DNA of 64,000 bases from Sphingomonas quercus (GTDB lineage: Bacteria > Pseudomonadota > Alphaproteobacteria > Sphingomonadales > Sphingomonadaceae). The stretch lies in assembly GCF_018863195.1 (NCBI RefSeq), contig NZ_JAHKRT010000005.1, forward strand, positions 62,001 through 126,000, read 5' to 3'. The notes under the pieces were generated by a model. That model saw only the letters and a list, made by a program, of their open reading frames with translations. It made no database searches and was not told the origin of the DNA. Of the stretch, positions 20,668-29,448 are shown piece by piece; the stretch's first letter is position 1, and the number at the start of each line of letters is the position of its first letter. Made by a program: the position numbers and the translations under genes.

Positions 20668-20816
20668 CAGCGACCCGCCCCTATCAGCTTCTCGGCGAGG
20701 AAATAGGCGCCCACGGCCAGCGCCAGCCCGATGGCGAGCGCGATCAGCCCCAGCGCCAGCTTGAACAGCAGCACCGCGGCGACGATGCCGATGACGAGGG
20801 CGATGGCGAAACTCAT
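20667..20816 (-). CDS. Small membrane protein (49 aa) between nuoE and nuoF
   Basis: The frame from ATG 20816 gives 49 residues beginning [20 protein letters not shown] and ending EKLIGAGR. Nearly the whole chain is hydrophobic, forming one long or two short membrane helices with a lysine at residue 19. Its start overlaps the nuoE stop by one base and its stop overlaps the nuoF start by one base (TGATG at both ends), the same junction type as between true nuo genes. That geometry is the main evidence that it is translated. No family is recognised; it could be a small assembly or accessory factor of complex I, which is inference. Confidence 0.65.
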
Positions 20817-21481
20817 CACCAGCGGCTCCGATAATCGACATTGGCGTCGACCATCTCGGCAAGCGAGGTCGGGCCGCCTTCGGGGCAGCTCGTCTGCCGG
20901 GCGATCTGCGGCCCGGGCTTCGGCGTCTCGCCGCGGGCCAGCGCCTCGAGCAGCGCAGTCGTGCTGTCGAAGGTCAGGTCCTCGTAATTATCGTCGTTGA
21001 TCTGGACCATCGGCGCGTTGGCGCAGGCGCCGAGGCATTCCACCTCGGTCAGCGTGAACAGGCCGTCGGGGGTGGTGTGCCCCTTCTTCAGGCCCTTCTT
21101 GTAGCAGGCGTCAAGCACGTCGTCGGAGCCGCGCAGCATGCACGGCGTCGTGCCGCATACCTGCACATGATAGCGGCCGACCGGCGCGAGATTGAACATG
21201 GTGTAGAAGGTCGCGACCTCGAATGCCCGGATGTACGGCATGTCGAGCTGGGCGGCGACATATTCGATCACCGGCACCGGCAGCCAGCCCTGGGTCTGCG
21301 TCTCGGCGCCGACCTGGCGCTGGGCAAGATCGAGCAGCGGCAGGATCGCCGAATGCTGGCGGCCGGCCGGATAACGGGCAATCACCACCTTGGCCCTGTC
21401 GGCGTTCTCGGCCGTCCAGGCAAAGCCGCCCCAGCGGGCGCGCGTCTCGGCTTCGTCAGGGATATGGGCTGCTTCAGCCAT
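20816..21481 (-). CDS. nuoE: NADH-quinone oxidoreductase subunit E ([2Fe-2S])
   Basis: 221 residues, thioredoxin-like fold with the N1a cluster bound by Cys109, Cys114 (CGTTPC) and Cys149, Cys153 (CLGAC). The region [17 protein letters not shown] is typical of the 24-kDa subunit. The C-terminal 45 residues (after [10 protein letters not shown]) form a polar extension seen in alphaproteobacterial homologs. ATG at 21481 overlaps the stop of the NTF2-like gene by one base; the reading further upstream is not family-like. Confidence 0.95.
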   Translation of the reverse strand: MAEAAHIPDEAETRARWGGFAWTAENADRAKVVIARYPAGRQHSAILPLLDLAQRQVGAETQTQGWLPVPVIEYVAAQLDMPYIRAFEVATFYTMFNLAPVGRYHVQVCGTTPCMLRGSDDVLDACYKKGLKKGHTTPDGLFTLTEVECLGACANAPMVQINDDNYEDLTFDSTTALLEALARGETPKPGPQIARQTSCPEGGPTSLAEMVDANVDYRSRW

Positions 21482-21819
21482 CAGCGGATGAACTCCACGC
21501 GAGAGCATTTCCCGCCCTCGAACGAATAAACGGACATGACCTCGAACTTGTCGCCATCCGGCGCGCGCGAGACCTTCTCGTGCAGCACCACGGTTTCGCC
21601 GAGCAGCCAGCTGCCGACGATCTCGGCGCGGTTTTGGGGGAATTGCGCGAACATCGCCTTGAGCCCGGCGCGCGTGCCTTCCTTGCCTTCCCGCACCACG
21701 GCACCGCGATAGGCCGCCTCGCAGGCGTCGTCGGTCATGAACGCGACATAGGCGTCGGCGTCCTGCGCGTTATAGGCCTCGATCATGGCCTCGGCGACGG
21801 CCAGGCGATCCCGGCTCAC
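21481..21819 (-). CDS. NTF2/SnoaL-like protein between nuoD and nuoE
   Basis: 112 residues with the cone-shaped NTF2/SnoaL pattern: an N-terminal helix [20 protein letters not shown], a strand/helix around [20 protein letters not shown], then strands [20 protein letters not shown] and [20 protein letters not shown]. Proteins of this fold are isomerases, hydrolases or small-molecule binders, and no catalytic set can be assigned here. GTG at 21819 is preferred because GGGGAG lies 8 bases upstream and it makes a 4-base GTGA overlap with the nuoD stop; a GTG 9 bases earlier has no room for a ribosome site. Its place inside the nuo operon suggests a complex I-linked role, unproven. Confidence 0.8.
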   Translation of the reverse strand: MSRDRLAVAEAMIEAYNAQDADAYVAFMTDDACEAAYRGAVVREGKEGTRAGLKAMFAQFPQNRAEIVGSWLLGETVVLHEKVSRAPDGDKFEVMSVYSFEGGKCSRVEFIR

Positions 21820-23042
21820 CGGTCGCACTCCCCGAACACGATATCCATCGCGCCGAGGATGGCGGTGGTGTCGGCGAGCATATGGCCACGGGACATATAG
21901 TCCATCGCCTGAAGATGGCTGAACGCGGTCGGCCGGATCTTACAGCGATAGGGCTTGTTGGTGCCGTCCGACACCAGATAGACGCCGAACTCGCCCTTGG
22001 GGCTCTCGGTGGCGACATAGATGTCGCCGGCCGGGACATGGAACCCCTCGGTGTAGAGCTTGAAGTGGTGGATGAGCGCTTCCATCGACTGCTTCATCTC
22101 GCCGCGCTTGGGCGGCACCACCTTGCGGTCGAGGCTGGAGATCGGCCCTTCCGGCATCTGGGCAAGGCACTGGCGGATGATCCGCATCGACTGGCGGACT
22201 TCCTCGACGCGCACCATGAAGCGATCATAGCAATCGCCGCGCGTGCCGACCGGCACGTCGAAGTCCATGCGATCATAGACGTCGTAGGGCTGCGACTTGC
22301 GGATGTCCCACGGGATGCCGGAACCGCGGATCATCGGGCCGGAAAAGCCCCACGCCACCGCATCATCCTTCGGCACCACGGCGATATCGACATTGCGCTG
22401 CTTGAAGATGCGATTGTCGGCGACGAGGCTGATCGCATCCTCGAACAGCTGCGGGCAGCGATTGTCGACCCAGTCGCCGATATCGGCGAGCAGCTTCAGC
22501 GGCACGTCCTGATGGACGCCGCCCGGCCGGAACCACGCCGCGTGCATGCGCGCGCCAGAGGCCCGCTCGTAGAAGCCGAGCGTGTCCTCGCGAATTTCGA
22601 ACAGCCACAGGTTCGGCGTCATCGCGCCGACGTCCATGACGTGGCTGCCGAGGTTCAGCATGTGGTTGGAGATGCGCGTGATCTCGGCGAACAGCACGCG
22701 CAGATATTGCGCGCGCAGCGGCACTTCGAGGCCGAGCAGCCGCTCGATGGCGAGCACATAGCTGTGCTCCATGCACATCGGCGAGCAATAATCGAGCCGG
22801 TCGAAATAGGGCAGCGCCTGCAAATAGGTCTTGTACTCGATCAGCTTCTCGGTGCCGCGATGGAGCAGGCCGACATGCGGATCGACGCGCTCGACGATCT
22901 CGCCGTCCAGCTCCAGCACGAGGCGCAGAACGCCGTGCGCGGCCGGATGCTGAGGCCCGAAATTGATCGTGTAATTCTGGATCTCGACATCGCCGACGCT
23001 CGGCTTCTCGTCGGTGACCAGGGTTTCGAGGCGGTCGCTCAC
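21816..23042 (-). CDS. nuoD: NADH-quinone oxidoreductase subunit D
   Basis: 408 residues, the 49-kDa quinone-site subunit derived from hydrogenase large subunits. It shows [20 protein letters not shown] near the start, with the quinone-contacting His, then [37 protein letters not shown] and the C-terminal VFGECDR. GTG at 23042 was chosen since it overlaps the nuoC stop by 4 bases (GTGA) and gives family length. The equivalent mitochondrial subunit (NDUFS2) is methylated on an arginine by NDUFAF7, whose ortholog is at 34706-35746. Confidence 0.96.
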   Translation of the reverse strand: MSDRLETLVTDEKPSVGDVEIQNYTINFGPQHPAAHGVLRLVLELDGEIVERVDPHVGLLHRGTEKLIEYKTYLQALPYFDRLDYCSPMCMEHSYVLAIERLLGLEVPLRAQYLRVLFAEITRISNHMLNLGSHVMDVGAMTPNLWLFEIREDTLGFYERASGARMHAAWFRPGGVHQDVPLKLLADIGDWVDNRCPQLFEDAISLVADNRIFKQRNVDIAVVPKDDAVAWGFSGPMIRGSGIPWDIRKSQPYDVYDRMDFDVPVGTRGDCYDRFMVRVEEVRQSMRIIRQCLAQMPEGPISSLDRKVVPPKRGEMKQSMEALIHHFKLYTEGFHVPAGDIYVATESPKGEFGVYLVSDGTNKPYRCKIRPTAFSHLQAMDYMSRGHMLADTTAILGAMDIVFGECDR

Positions 23043-23707
23043 TTCTTCACCTCGTCGGCCTTGAGCGGGGTCGGCGCGCCCGGCGCCTGCGGCGCCTTCT
23101 CGTCGCCCGGCAGCACATATTCGGCGCCTTCCCACGGACTCATGAAATCGAAGGTGCGGAAATCCTGGGCGAGGCTGACGGGCTCGTACACCACGCGCTT
23201 GTGCTCTTCCGAATAGCGCATCTCGACATAGCCCGAGAGCGGGAAGTCCTTGCGCTGCGGATGGCCGCGAAAGCCATAGTCGGTGAGGATGCGGCGCAGG
23301 TCGGTGTTGCCGGCGAACAGCACGCCGTACATGTCGAACACCTCACGCTCCAGCCAGCCGGCGACGGGCCACAAGCTGGTCACTGTCGGCACCGGATGGG
23401 CATCGTCGGTCGACACATGGACGCGCAGGCGATGGTTGCGGGTCAGCGACAGCAGGCAATAGACCACCTCGAAACGCTCCTCGCGCTCCGGATAGTCGAC
23501 GCCGGCAATCTCCATCAGCTGCTGATATTCGAGACCCTCGGTATCACGCAGCTGCATCATCGCCGAGGCAAGGTCGTCGCGGCGAACATGCAGCGCGATC
23601 TCGCCGACATGCACGCGCGCATCGATCAGCATGTCGCCGAGGGCAGCCTGCGCGGCCTCGATGACGCCGTCGTTCGATGCGTAGCGGGGGGCGGTATTAT
23701 TGGCCAT
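23039..23707 (-). CDS. nuoC: NADH-quinone oxidoreductase subunit C
   Basis: 222 residues, the 30-kDa peripheral-arm subunit. The conserved core [18 protein letters not shown]-type stretch is present ([20 protein letters not shown]), followed by [20 protein letters not shown] and [20 protein letters not shown]. The C-terminal tail is Pro/Lys-rich. It is a separate gene, not fused to nuoD as in E. coli. It starts at ATG 23707, 3 bases after the nuoB stop. Confidence 0.96.
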   Translation of the reverse strand: MANNTAPRYASNDGVIEAAQAALGDMLIDARVHVGEIALHVRRDDLASAMMQLRDTEGLEYQQLMEIAGVDYPEREERFEVVYCLLSLTRNHRLRVHVSTDDAHPVPTVTSLWPVAGWLEREVFDMYGVLFAGNTDLRRILTDYGFRGHPQRKDFPLSGYVEMRYSEEHKRVVYEPVSLAQDFRTFDFMSPWEGAEYVLPGDEKAPQAPGAPTPLKADEVKK

Positions 23708-23710
23708 GGC

Positions 23711-24256
23711 TCAGCGCTCGATCGTGCCCACCCGGCGGATCTTCCGCTGGAGCTGCATGATGCCGTAGAGCAGCGCCTCGGCGGTCGGCGGACAGCCGGG
23801 GACGTAGATGTCCACCGGCACGATCCGGTCGCAGCCGCGCACCACCGAATAGCTGTAATGATAATAGCCGCCGCCATTGGCGCAGCTGCCCATCGAGATG
23901 ACGTACTTCGGCTCCGACATCTGGTCGTAGACCTTGCGGAGCGCGGGCGCCATCTTGTTGCAGAGCGTGCCGGCGACGATCATCACGTCCGACTGGCGCG
24001 GCGAGGCGCGCGGCGCGGCGCCGAACCGCTCCAGATCGTAGCGCGGCATGTTGACGTGGATCATCTCGACCGCGCAGCAGGCGAGGCCGAACGTCATCCA
24101 CCACAGCGAGCCGGTCCGCGCCCACTGGAACAGCTCTTCCGTCGAGGTGACGAGAAAACCCTTGTCCTGGACATGCGCCGAGAGATCGTCGAAGAACGCC
24201 CGATCGGGCTGCACGACGACATTCTCGTTCGGGTAGGGGCTGACCTCTATTCCCAT
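23711..24256 (-). CDS. nuoB: NADH-quinone oxidoreductase subunit B (cluster N2)
   Basis: 181 residues. The terminal N2 [4Fe-4S] cluster ligands are all present: the tandem Cys60-Cys61 ([10 protein letters not shown]), Cys125 ([10 protein letters not shown]) and Cys155 ([11 protein letters not shown]). ATG at 24256 overlaps the end of nuoA by 10 bases and gives the expected length; the longer open frame upstream reads the shadow of nuoA. It passes electrons from N2 to ubiquinone at the interface with NuoD. Confidence 0.96.
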   Translation of the reverse strand: MGIEVSPYPNENVVVQPDRAFFDDLSAHVQDKGFLVTSTEELFQWARTGSLWWMTFGLACCAVEMIHVNMPRYDLERFGAAPRASPRQSDVMIVAGTLCNKMAPALRKVYDQMSEPKYVISMGSCANGGGYYHYSYSVVRGCDRIVPVDIYVPGCPPTAEALLYGIMQLQRKIRRVGTIER

Positions 24257-24624
24257 TCCAGCGCCCCCTTCTTCCAGGCATAGGCAAGGCCGAGACCAAG
24301 CTCGGCGAGGAACACCATCATCGCGCCCCAGCCCGCCCAGCCGATCTCCTTGAGGGAGACGGACCAGGGGAAGAGGAACGCCGCCTCGAGGTCGAAGATG
24401 ATGAACAATATGGCGACGAGGTAGAAGCGCACGTCGAACTGCGCCCGGCTGTCCTCGAACGCGGGGAAGCCGCACTCATATTCCGACAGCTTCTCGGGCG
24501 TCGGCTGGTGCGCGCCGGTCAGCCGGCCGACGATCATCGGCAGGATCACGAACGCGCTGGACAGGGCCAGCGCCACGAACAGGAACAGCAGGATCGGCAG
24601 ATATCCGCCGGCGACCGACGCCAT
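24247..24624 (-). CDS. nuoA: NADH-quinone oxidoreductase subunit A, first gene of the nuo operon
   Basis: 125 residues with three membrane segments. [20 protein letters not shown] is the conserved loop with the cysteine that changes exposure between active and deactive complex I, followed by [24 protein letters not shown] lies 7 bases upstream of the ATG at 24624. It is the first gene of the operon; the gap upstream (24625-24907) must hold the operon promoter. Confidence 0.96.
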   Translation of the reverse strand: MASVAGGYLPILLFLFVALALSSAFVILPMIVGRLTGAHQPTPEKLSEYECGFPAFEDSRAQFDVRFYLVAILFIIFDLEAAFLFPWSVSLKEIGWAGWGAMMVFLAELGLGLAYAWKKGALEWE

Positions 24625-24907
24625 GCTCTTACTCCATGGGACACCGGGGAGAACCGGCGTTCGGGGCGGCTTCTATGCCCGCTGCACCAGCGAAGCAAGG
24701 TGGTGGAAGGTTGAGAATGATTCGCAACAATCCCGGACGCTTGTCAGGAGTCCGCGGCTTCCACTGCTGCCCGTTGGGCGGGAGCGGAGGGTTAGCCCCG
24801 CCAAGCCTCGTATCGCGGGCCTGCCCGCATCCGCCCTCGGGACGCCATTTGGACATCCTCGATGGCGACCCGGGGCTGACCGCCGCGGAGTGCAGCGGCT
24901 TGCCGGT
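24625..24907. other. Gap upstream of the nuo operon
   Basis: 283 bases with no convincing gene. It holds the nuoA ribosome site next to 24624, a Fur-box-like palindrome at 24711-24727 and a possible stem-loop with arms GGCGGG (24777-24782) and CCCGCC (24797-24802), which may end the piuC transcript although no T-run follows. Confidence 0.5.
24711..24727. promoter_or_regulatory. Fur-box-like site upstream of nuoA
   Basis: TTGAGAATGATTCGCAA fits the 7-1-7 Fur pattern (TGATAATnATTATCA) at most positions and is nearly the same as the site in front of tonB (26372-26388). It lies about 90 bases upstream of the nuoA start and in the 3' flank of piuC, so the obvious target in the right orientation is the nuo operon. 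Confidence 0.5.
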
Positions 24908-25591
24908 TCAGGCGTCCGCCCAGCGCCGCAGCAGGTTGTGATACACGCCCGTCAGGCGCACCACCGCCGGGTGCTCTCCGCCGAGCGCCGCCGTCGCGCC
25001 GCGGACGCCCTCGTCGAGGTCGAACAGGGTGCGGCGCGCGCCTTCGTCGCGGACCATGCTCTGGATCCAGAAGAAACTCGCCAGCCGCCGCCCTCGCGTC
25101 ACCGGCGCGACGCGGTGCAGGCTGGAGGCCGGGTAAAGCACCATATGGCCCGCCGGCAGCTTGACCTGCCGCTCGCCGAACTGGGTTTCGATGATCAGCT
25201 CGCCGCCGTCATATTCGTCGGGCTCGGCGAGGAACAAGGTCGCCGAAAGGTCGGAGCGGATGCGGAAGTCGCTGCCGCGGAGCATGCGCACCGCATTATC
25301 GACATGCACGCCGAACGCCTCGCCGCCTTCATAGCTGTTGAACAAGGGCGGGAAGACCTTGAGCGGCAGCGCCGCGGCCACGAACAACGGCGTGCGGCCG
25401 AGCGCCTCGAGGATTGCCGCCCCCGCCTCCCGCGCCGCGGGCGAGCCCTCGACGAGCTGGCGATTGCGCTTGGCGAGCGCGGATTGGTGGCCGGAGGTGA
25501 CGTTCCCGTCCACCCACTCCCCGGCCTCCACCATGGCGCGCACACGCCCGCAGGACCCGGCGTCGAGCACATCGGCTATGGCGATCAGCAT
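24908..25591 (-). CDS. PKHD-type Fe(II)/2-oxoglutarate dioxygenase (PiuC/YbiX family)
   Basis: 227 residues, the usual length for PiuC/YbiX. The iron facial triad is visible: His96 and Asp98 (GVHVDNAVR) and His159 (SSLHRVAPV), with Arg169 as the likely 2-oxoglutarate ligand. The N-terminus ([19 protein letters not shown]) and [16 protein letters not shown] match the family. These enzymes are usually encoded next to siderophore receptors and are induced by iron shortage; the true substrate is not established. It lies 16 bases downstream of tonB, so the two form an operon that should be under the Fur-like site at 26372. Confidence 0.9.
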   Translation of the reverse strand: MLIAIADVLDAGSCGRVRAMVEAGEWVDGNVTSGHQSALAKRNRQLVEGSPAAREAGAAILEALGRTPLFVAAALPLKVFPPLFNSYEGGEAFGVHVDNAVRMLRGSDFRIRSDLSATLFLAEPDEYDGGELIIETQFGERQVKLPAGHMVLYPASSLHRVAPVTRGRRLASFFWIQSMVRDEGARRTLFDLDEGVRGATAALGGEHPAVVRLTGVYHNLLRRWADA

Positions 25592-25607
25592 CGCGCGATC
25601 CGGCCGC

Positions 25608-26327
25608 TCAGCCGCGCAGCACGAACGGGATCGGCACGTCCATCGGCCAGGCGACCGGCTGGCCGCCGCGGGTGGCGGGGGAGAAGCGCCAGCGGCACAC
25701 CGCCTGCATCGCGGCCTTGTCGAGCCGCTCGAACCCGCTGGAGGTACGCACCCGGCAATCTCCCGGCTCCCCCGAGGCGCTGACTGTCACGCGAACGATG
25801 ACGGTGCCCTGCTCCCGCTTGCGGCGCGAGTCGATCGGGTATTTCGGAGCGGCGTTGCCGAGCTGGTCGCCGGCGAAATCTGGCGGCACCACCGCCTCGC
25901 CGACCGGCCCGGACGGGCCGGCGGCAGGCGCCGCGACCGCGACGGGAGCAGGCGCCGGCGGCGGCACGGCCACGGTCTGCACCGTCGCCGGTGACGGCGG
26001 CATCTGCACGGTGACGACGGGCGGCGGCGCTACGATCTGCACCGCGGCCGGCACTGGCGGCGCCGGCTGCGGCGAGGCCGGCGGCGGCGGCGGCACGTCG
26101 TCGGGCAGCAAGGTGACGACCGTGGGCGGCGCCTTGACGCGGGTGACATGGATCACGTCGAGCGCGATCAATGCATAGAGGCCGGCGGCATGCAGCGCGA
26201 CGATCAGCCCCAACGCCCGCCAGCGCGGGCCGCCCCTGTCGGCGCCATAACGCCCGCCTTGCCGCGCCACATCCGCGGCGCCGAGCGCTTCCAACGCGAC
26301 ACTTCGCCGATAGGCTTCCATCCGCAT
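25608..26327 (-). CDS. tonB: Energy transducer TonB
   Basis: 239 residues. A single inner-membrane anchor (about 38-56, [19 protein letters not shown]) follows a 35-residue cytoplasmic tail. Residues about 65-150 are Pro/Val/Ala-rich and span the periplasm. The C-terminal domain (about 155-239) has the TonB-family pattern [20 protein letters not shown] and [20 protein letters not shown]. It couples the proton gradient to outer-membrane receptors such as the one at 26699-29104. No exbB or exbD gene is adjacent. The start could be ATG 26327 or the next ATG two codons on. Confidence 0.9.
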   Translation of the reverse strand: MRMEAYRRSVALEALGAADVARQGGRYGADRGGPRWRALGLIVALHAAGLYALIALDVIHVTRVKAPPTVVTLLPDDVPPPPPASPQPAPPVPAAVQIVAPPPVVTVQMPPSPATVQTVAVPPPAPAPVAVAAPAAGPSGPVGEAVVPPDFAGDQLGNAAPKYPIDSRRKREQGTVIVRVTVSASGEPGDCRVRTSSGFERLDKAAMQAVCRWRFSPATRGGQPVAWPMDVPIPFVLRG

Positions 26328-26371
26328 GACGCACGCCCCTTGGTTTCCCGGCCCGGCTACAGGAGTTGGTA

Positions 26372-26388
26372 TTGCAAATCAATCTCAA
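26372..26388 (-). promoter_or_regulatory. Fur-box-like site upstream of tonB-piuC
   Basis: On the minus strand the site reads TTGAGATTGATTTGCAA, close to the 7-1-7 Fur pattern and to the sites at 24711 and 29153. It is 45 bases upstream of the tonB start, a position suited to repression when iron is plentiful. Confidence 0.65.
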
Positions 26389-26480
26389 TGCGACAGTTCC
26401 GACAAAAGACGGACCATGTCTTTGACGTAAGACAAGAAGCGCCGGTCACCGGGTGCCACACACGCCCATTCCTTTCCGGC

Positions 26481-26590
26481 CGTCATGCTGAACTCAATTC
26501 ACCATCCGCGCCGTCCCGCCCTTCGGGCTCGTCGCGTGATCGGCGACGAAACAGCCCGTCCCGAGCTTATCGAAGGGTCAGCATGACGGG
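26481..26590. repeat. Diverged intergenic palindromes of the P1/P2 family
   Basis: CGTCATGCTGAACTCAATTC at 26481-26500 is a decayed inverse copy of P2, and CGTCCCGAGCTTATCGAAGG at 26557-26576, followed by GTCAGCATGACGGG, is a related variant. They fill the gap between tonB and the receptor terminator. The rest of the 371-base gap 26328-26698 contains the Fur-like site and the terminator and no gene. Confidence 0.6.
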
Positions 26591-26634
26591 CGACGCGCGT
26601 GCCGATTGCTTCGCGACCCGCCATCGAATGAAAA

Positions 26635-26661
26635 GGGCGGCGTCCTCGCCGGACGCCGCCC
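26635..26661 (-). terminator. Terminator of the siderophore receptor gene
   Basis: GGGCGGCGTCC (26635-26645) and GGACGCCGCCC (26651-26661) form an 11-bp perfect stem with a 5-base loop. On the minus strand it is followed by TTTTC, and the receptor stops at 26699 just before it. Confidence 0.85.
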
Positions 26662-26698
26662 CCTTCCCCACGCCGCGCGGGCGATCAGGCGAACGGAG

Positions 26699-29104
26699 TC
26701 AGAAGCTGTAGTTCAACGACAGGCGGGCAGCGCGGCCCTCGCCGGGCGTCGCCCAGCCATTGTTGCGGATGCCGGTGAAGTAACGTTTGTCGGTGAAGTT
26801 CTGGACGTTGAGCTGCACATTGACCCCGTCGGCCAGCTCGTAGCCGAGGAAGGCGCGGTGGATCAGATAGCTCTTGCTCTTGTACAGCGGGCCGAGCGTG
26901 CTCGTGCCGGCGAGCAGCGCAGGAGTGTTGAGGTTGAAGCTGCCCTGGTAGGTAAGGCCATAGCCCAGCTGCAGGCCGAACGGCAGCAGATAGGTGGTGA
27001 AAAGGCTGCCCGAATGGGGCGGCGTCTGGTTGATGATCTGGCCGCGCTGCGGATCGGGCACGCCGACCGTGTTGGCGCAGCCCGCCGCGCCAGGATTGTC
27101 CAGGCAGTAATTGGACACGCCCTGCAGGATCTTGCTGTGCAGATAGGTGTAATTGGCGAAGATCGCCCATGCCGGCGTGATATTGCCGGATGCGCCGAGC
27201 GCGATCCCGTCGACACGGCTATGGCCATCCTGCACCGGGAGCGTCGGGGCGACCGGATCGTTGGTGTTGACGCTGAAATTGGTGCGATCGTTGCGGAAGA
27301 CCGCGGCGGTCAGCAGCAGCTTGCGATCGAACAATTCGGCCTTGGCGCCGATCTCGTAGTTGAACGCCTTTTCCGGGGAGACGTCGCACGGGTCGAAGCT
27401 GCCGCCGGTCGTGCCCTGGATCACCGTGCCGCAGCCGGCGCGCACCGAGGTCGAGCGCGGGGTACGCGAATTGGCATAGGCGACATAGAGGCTCGCCCAT
27501 TCCACCGGCTTGTAGGTGAGGCCGGCGCGCCAGGAGAAGAGAGTGTCGTCGCTGACCTGGTCGGCGCCACGGGTGAAGGCGCCGAGGTTCGCGCCAACCG
27601 TCGTGTTAAATGTGTCGCTGCGGAAGGTCGCCTTGTTGTTCTCGTAGCGCGCGCCGAGGTTGAGCTCGACCTGCGGGATCAGCGCAATCGTGTCGAACGC
27701 ATAGACCGCCTTGTTGGTGGTGTGGCCATGGGCCATGCTGCTGCGGATATAGTTGATCGGTCCGGCATAGACGGTGTTCGGGTTGGCGATGTTGATCGGC
27801 GACTGGGCGACCGTGCTGCCATCCGCGTTGCGGAGCAGGTTGCCGGTGTCCATGCTATAGTCCTCCTTCGTGAAGGCGACGCCGAGCACGAAGGTGTGAC
27901 GCAATGAGCCGGTCGAGAAGTCCGCCTTCAGGTCCGTCTGGTTATAAAGGAGCTGGTTCTCCTGGTCGCGGACGAGGCCGCGCGGCCCGCTCGGGTAATA
28001 AAAGCCGGGCGTGCGGCCGGTGAAGCAGGGCGCGCCGAGCTGGTTGGTGCCGTTGGCGAGGCACCATTCGCCGCTCGTCGCACCCGTGCCCGAGGCTTGC
28101 GGCGCCGACGTGTTGGTATCCTGCGCGACGCGCTGCCAGCGGGTGAGGTTGCGCACCGATACCGTGTCGCTGAACGCATGGTCGAAGCGCATCGTCGCCT
28201 GATCCATGGTGATGCGTTGCCGATCGAGGTTGCGAATGCCGAAATAGCTGCTGTCGTCCACGCCCGGCAGCGGGCCGGCATACACGTCGTTGCGGAAATA
28301 GGGCACGCCGTAGACCGGAATATTATTGTCGCGCTGGTGCAGGTAGGACAGCGTCAGGCTGGTCGGCCCCTCGACGCCGATCTTCACCGACGGTGCGATG
28401 CCCCAGCGCTTGCTCTTCTCGACGTCGCGGCCCGGATAGTCGTTGCGATGATAGACGCCGTTGAGACGCACCGCGATCAGGTCATTGACGCGGACGTTGC
28501 TGTCCACCGTGCCGCGATAATAATCGTCGGTGCCAACGCCGGCGGAAACGGTGGTCAGATTGCCGCCGTTCGGCGTCTTCTGGACGAGATTGATCGAGCC
28601 GCCGATCGAGCCGGCACCGTTGAACACGCTGTTGGCGCCGTTATAGACCTCGATCTGCTGGACGTTGAACGTCTCGGTGCGGCTGTACTGCGCGCTGTCG
28701 CGGACGCCGTCATAGAGGATGTCGTTGTTGGCGGAATAGCCGCGCAGGTTGATGCTGTCGCCGAAGCCGCCGCCGCCCTCGCCCGCGCCGAAGGTGATGC
28801 CGGGCAGCGTCGACAGCGCATCGCGCAGCGTGAGCAGGTTCTGCTGGCGCATCGTCTCGGCCGACAGCACCGTGATGGTCTGCGGCGTGTCGAGCAGCGG
28901 ACGGGTCGCTTTCGGGCTCTCCAGCCGGTCCACCTTCACGGTCGCGTCGTCGATCGCCGTGTCGGAAACAGTCATGCCCTTGAGCTGCGTCGCCGGCTGA
29001 TCGTCGGCGGGAGCCTGAGCGCCGACCGGCGCGGCCATCGACGCCGAGGCGACGAAGCCCACGCACGAGAGCGCCAGGAAGCTGGTGGATGAACGCTGCG
29101 ACAT
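26699..29104 (-). CDS. TonB-dependent siderophore receptor (Fiu-like catecholate type)
   Basis: 801 residues. A signal peptide (about 1-32, ending VGAQA) is followed by the plug domain (about 60-190) with TRPLLDTPQTITVLS, GAGEGGGGFGDSINLRGYSA and YNGANSVFNGAGSIGGSINL, which match catecholate siderophore receptors of the Fiu/CirA group. A 22-stranded barrel follows and ends in the usual aromatic residue (RLSLNYSF). ATG at 29104 is preferred because GGGGA lies 6 bases upstream and it begins a normal signal peptide; the frame could extend 7 codons further. Two Fur-like sites lie upstream (29153-29198). With tonB-piuC it forms an iron acquisition locus; the ligand cannot be told. Confidence 0.92.
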   Translation of the reverse strand: MSQRSSTSFLALSCVGFVASASMAAPVGAQAPADDQPATQLKGMTVSDTAIDDATVKVDRLESPKATRPLLDTPQTITVLSAETMRQQNLLTLRDALSTLPGITFGAGEGGGGFGDSINLRGYSANNDILYDGVRDSAQYSRTETFNVQQIEVYNGANSVFNGAGSIGGSINLVQKTPNGGNLTTVSAGVGTDDYYRGTVDSNVRVNDLIAVRLNGVYHRNDYPGRDVEKSKRWGIAPSVKIGVEGPTSLTLSYLHQRDNNIPVYGVPYFRNDVYAGPLPGVDDSSYFGIRNLDRQRITMDQATMRFDHAFSDTVSVRNLTRWQRVAQDTNTSAPQASGTGATSGEWCLANGTNQLGAPCFTGRTPGFYYPSGPRGLVRDQENQLLYNQTDLKADFSTGSLRHTFVLGVAFTKEDYSMDTGNLLRNADGSTVAQSPINIANPNTVYAGPINYIRSSMAHGHTTNKAVYAFDTIALIPQVELNLGARYENNKATFRSDTFNTTVGANLGAFTRGADQVSDDTLFSWRAGLTYKPVEWASLYVAYANSRTPRSTSVRAGCGTVIQGTTGGSFDPCDVSPEKAFNYEIGAKAELFDRKLLLTAAVFRNDRTNFSVNTNDPVAPTLPVQDGHSRVDGIALGASGNITPAWAIFANYTYLHSKILQGVSNYCLDNPGAAGCANTVGVPDPQRGQIINQTPPHSGSLFTTYLLPFGLQLGYGLTYQGSFNLNTPALLAGTSTLGPLYKSKSYLIHRAFLGYELADGVNVQLNVQNFTDKRYFTGIRNNGWATPGEGRAARLSLNYSF

Positions 29105-29152
29105 CTCATGTCCCCTTTTGACCACCGCCTGCGCGGTTCGAAGGGGCTGCTA

Positions 29153-29169
29153 TTGAGAGTCGCTCGCAG
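29153..29169. promoter_or_regulatory. Fur-box-like site 1 upstream of the siderophore receptor
   Basis: TTGAGAGTCGCTCGCAG shares the TTGAGA start and the GCA end with the other sites. It is 49 bases upstream of the receptor ATG at 29104. Confidence 0.55.
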
Positions 29170-29178
29170 GGTCAACCC

Positions 29179-29448
29179 TTATTGAGAACGACTTTCACTT
29201 TCATCGCCGCGCTCGATCAATGCGCGGCGGAACAGCCAGACGCGCAACGCGCTGGCGAGGTTGGCCGGGGCGGCCTCTCCGATCCGCTCCGCATCGATGC
29301 GCGCAACCAGGGCGGAAAGCGGCAGGCCGTCCTCCTGCGCGGCGCGGCTTAGCGCGTCCCAGAAGACCGGCTCCAGGCTGACGGAGGTGGCGTGGCCGGC
29401 GATCATCACCGATCGCTTGACCGGGCCGGACACGCCACGCCTCCCCAT
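29179..29448 (-). CDS. Ribbon-helix-helix domain protein
   Basis: 89 residues. KRSVMIAGHATSVSLEPVFW at about 11-30 followed by DALSRAAQEDGLPLSALVAR is the pattern of the RHH_4 family, small proteins with an Arc/MetJ-like fold that may bind DNA. The C-terminal part NLASALRVWLFRRALIERGD is also family-like. ATG at 29448 overlaps the phbB stop by one base, so it is translated with phbB. Its 3' end overlaps the second Fur-like site of the receptor promoter. Confidence 0.75.
   Translation of the reverse strand: MGRRGVSGPVKRSVMIAGHATSVSLEPVFWDALSRAAQEDGLPLSALVARIDAERIGEAAPANLASALRVWLFRRALIERGDESESRSQ
29182..29198. promoter_or_regulatory. Fur-box-like site 2 upstream of the siderophore receptor
   Basis: TTGAGAACGACTTTCAC is the weaker of the two receptor sites and starts 29 bases from the first. 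It overlaps the last codons of the ribbon-helix-helix gene. Confidence 0.45.

Noticed and set aside
24636-24941. Small open frames near the Fur-like site upstream of nuoA
   Set aside because: Translations on both strands are Gly/Pro/Arg-rich without hydrophobic or domain pattern, and one crosses the end of piuC.
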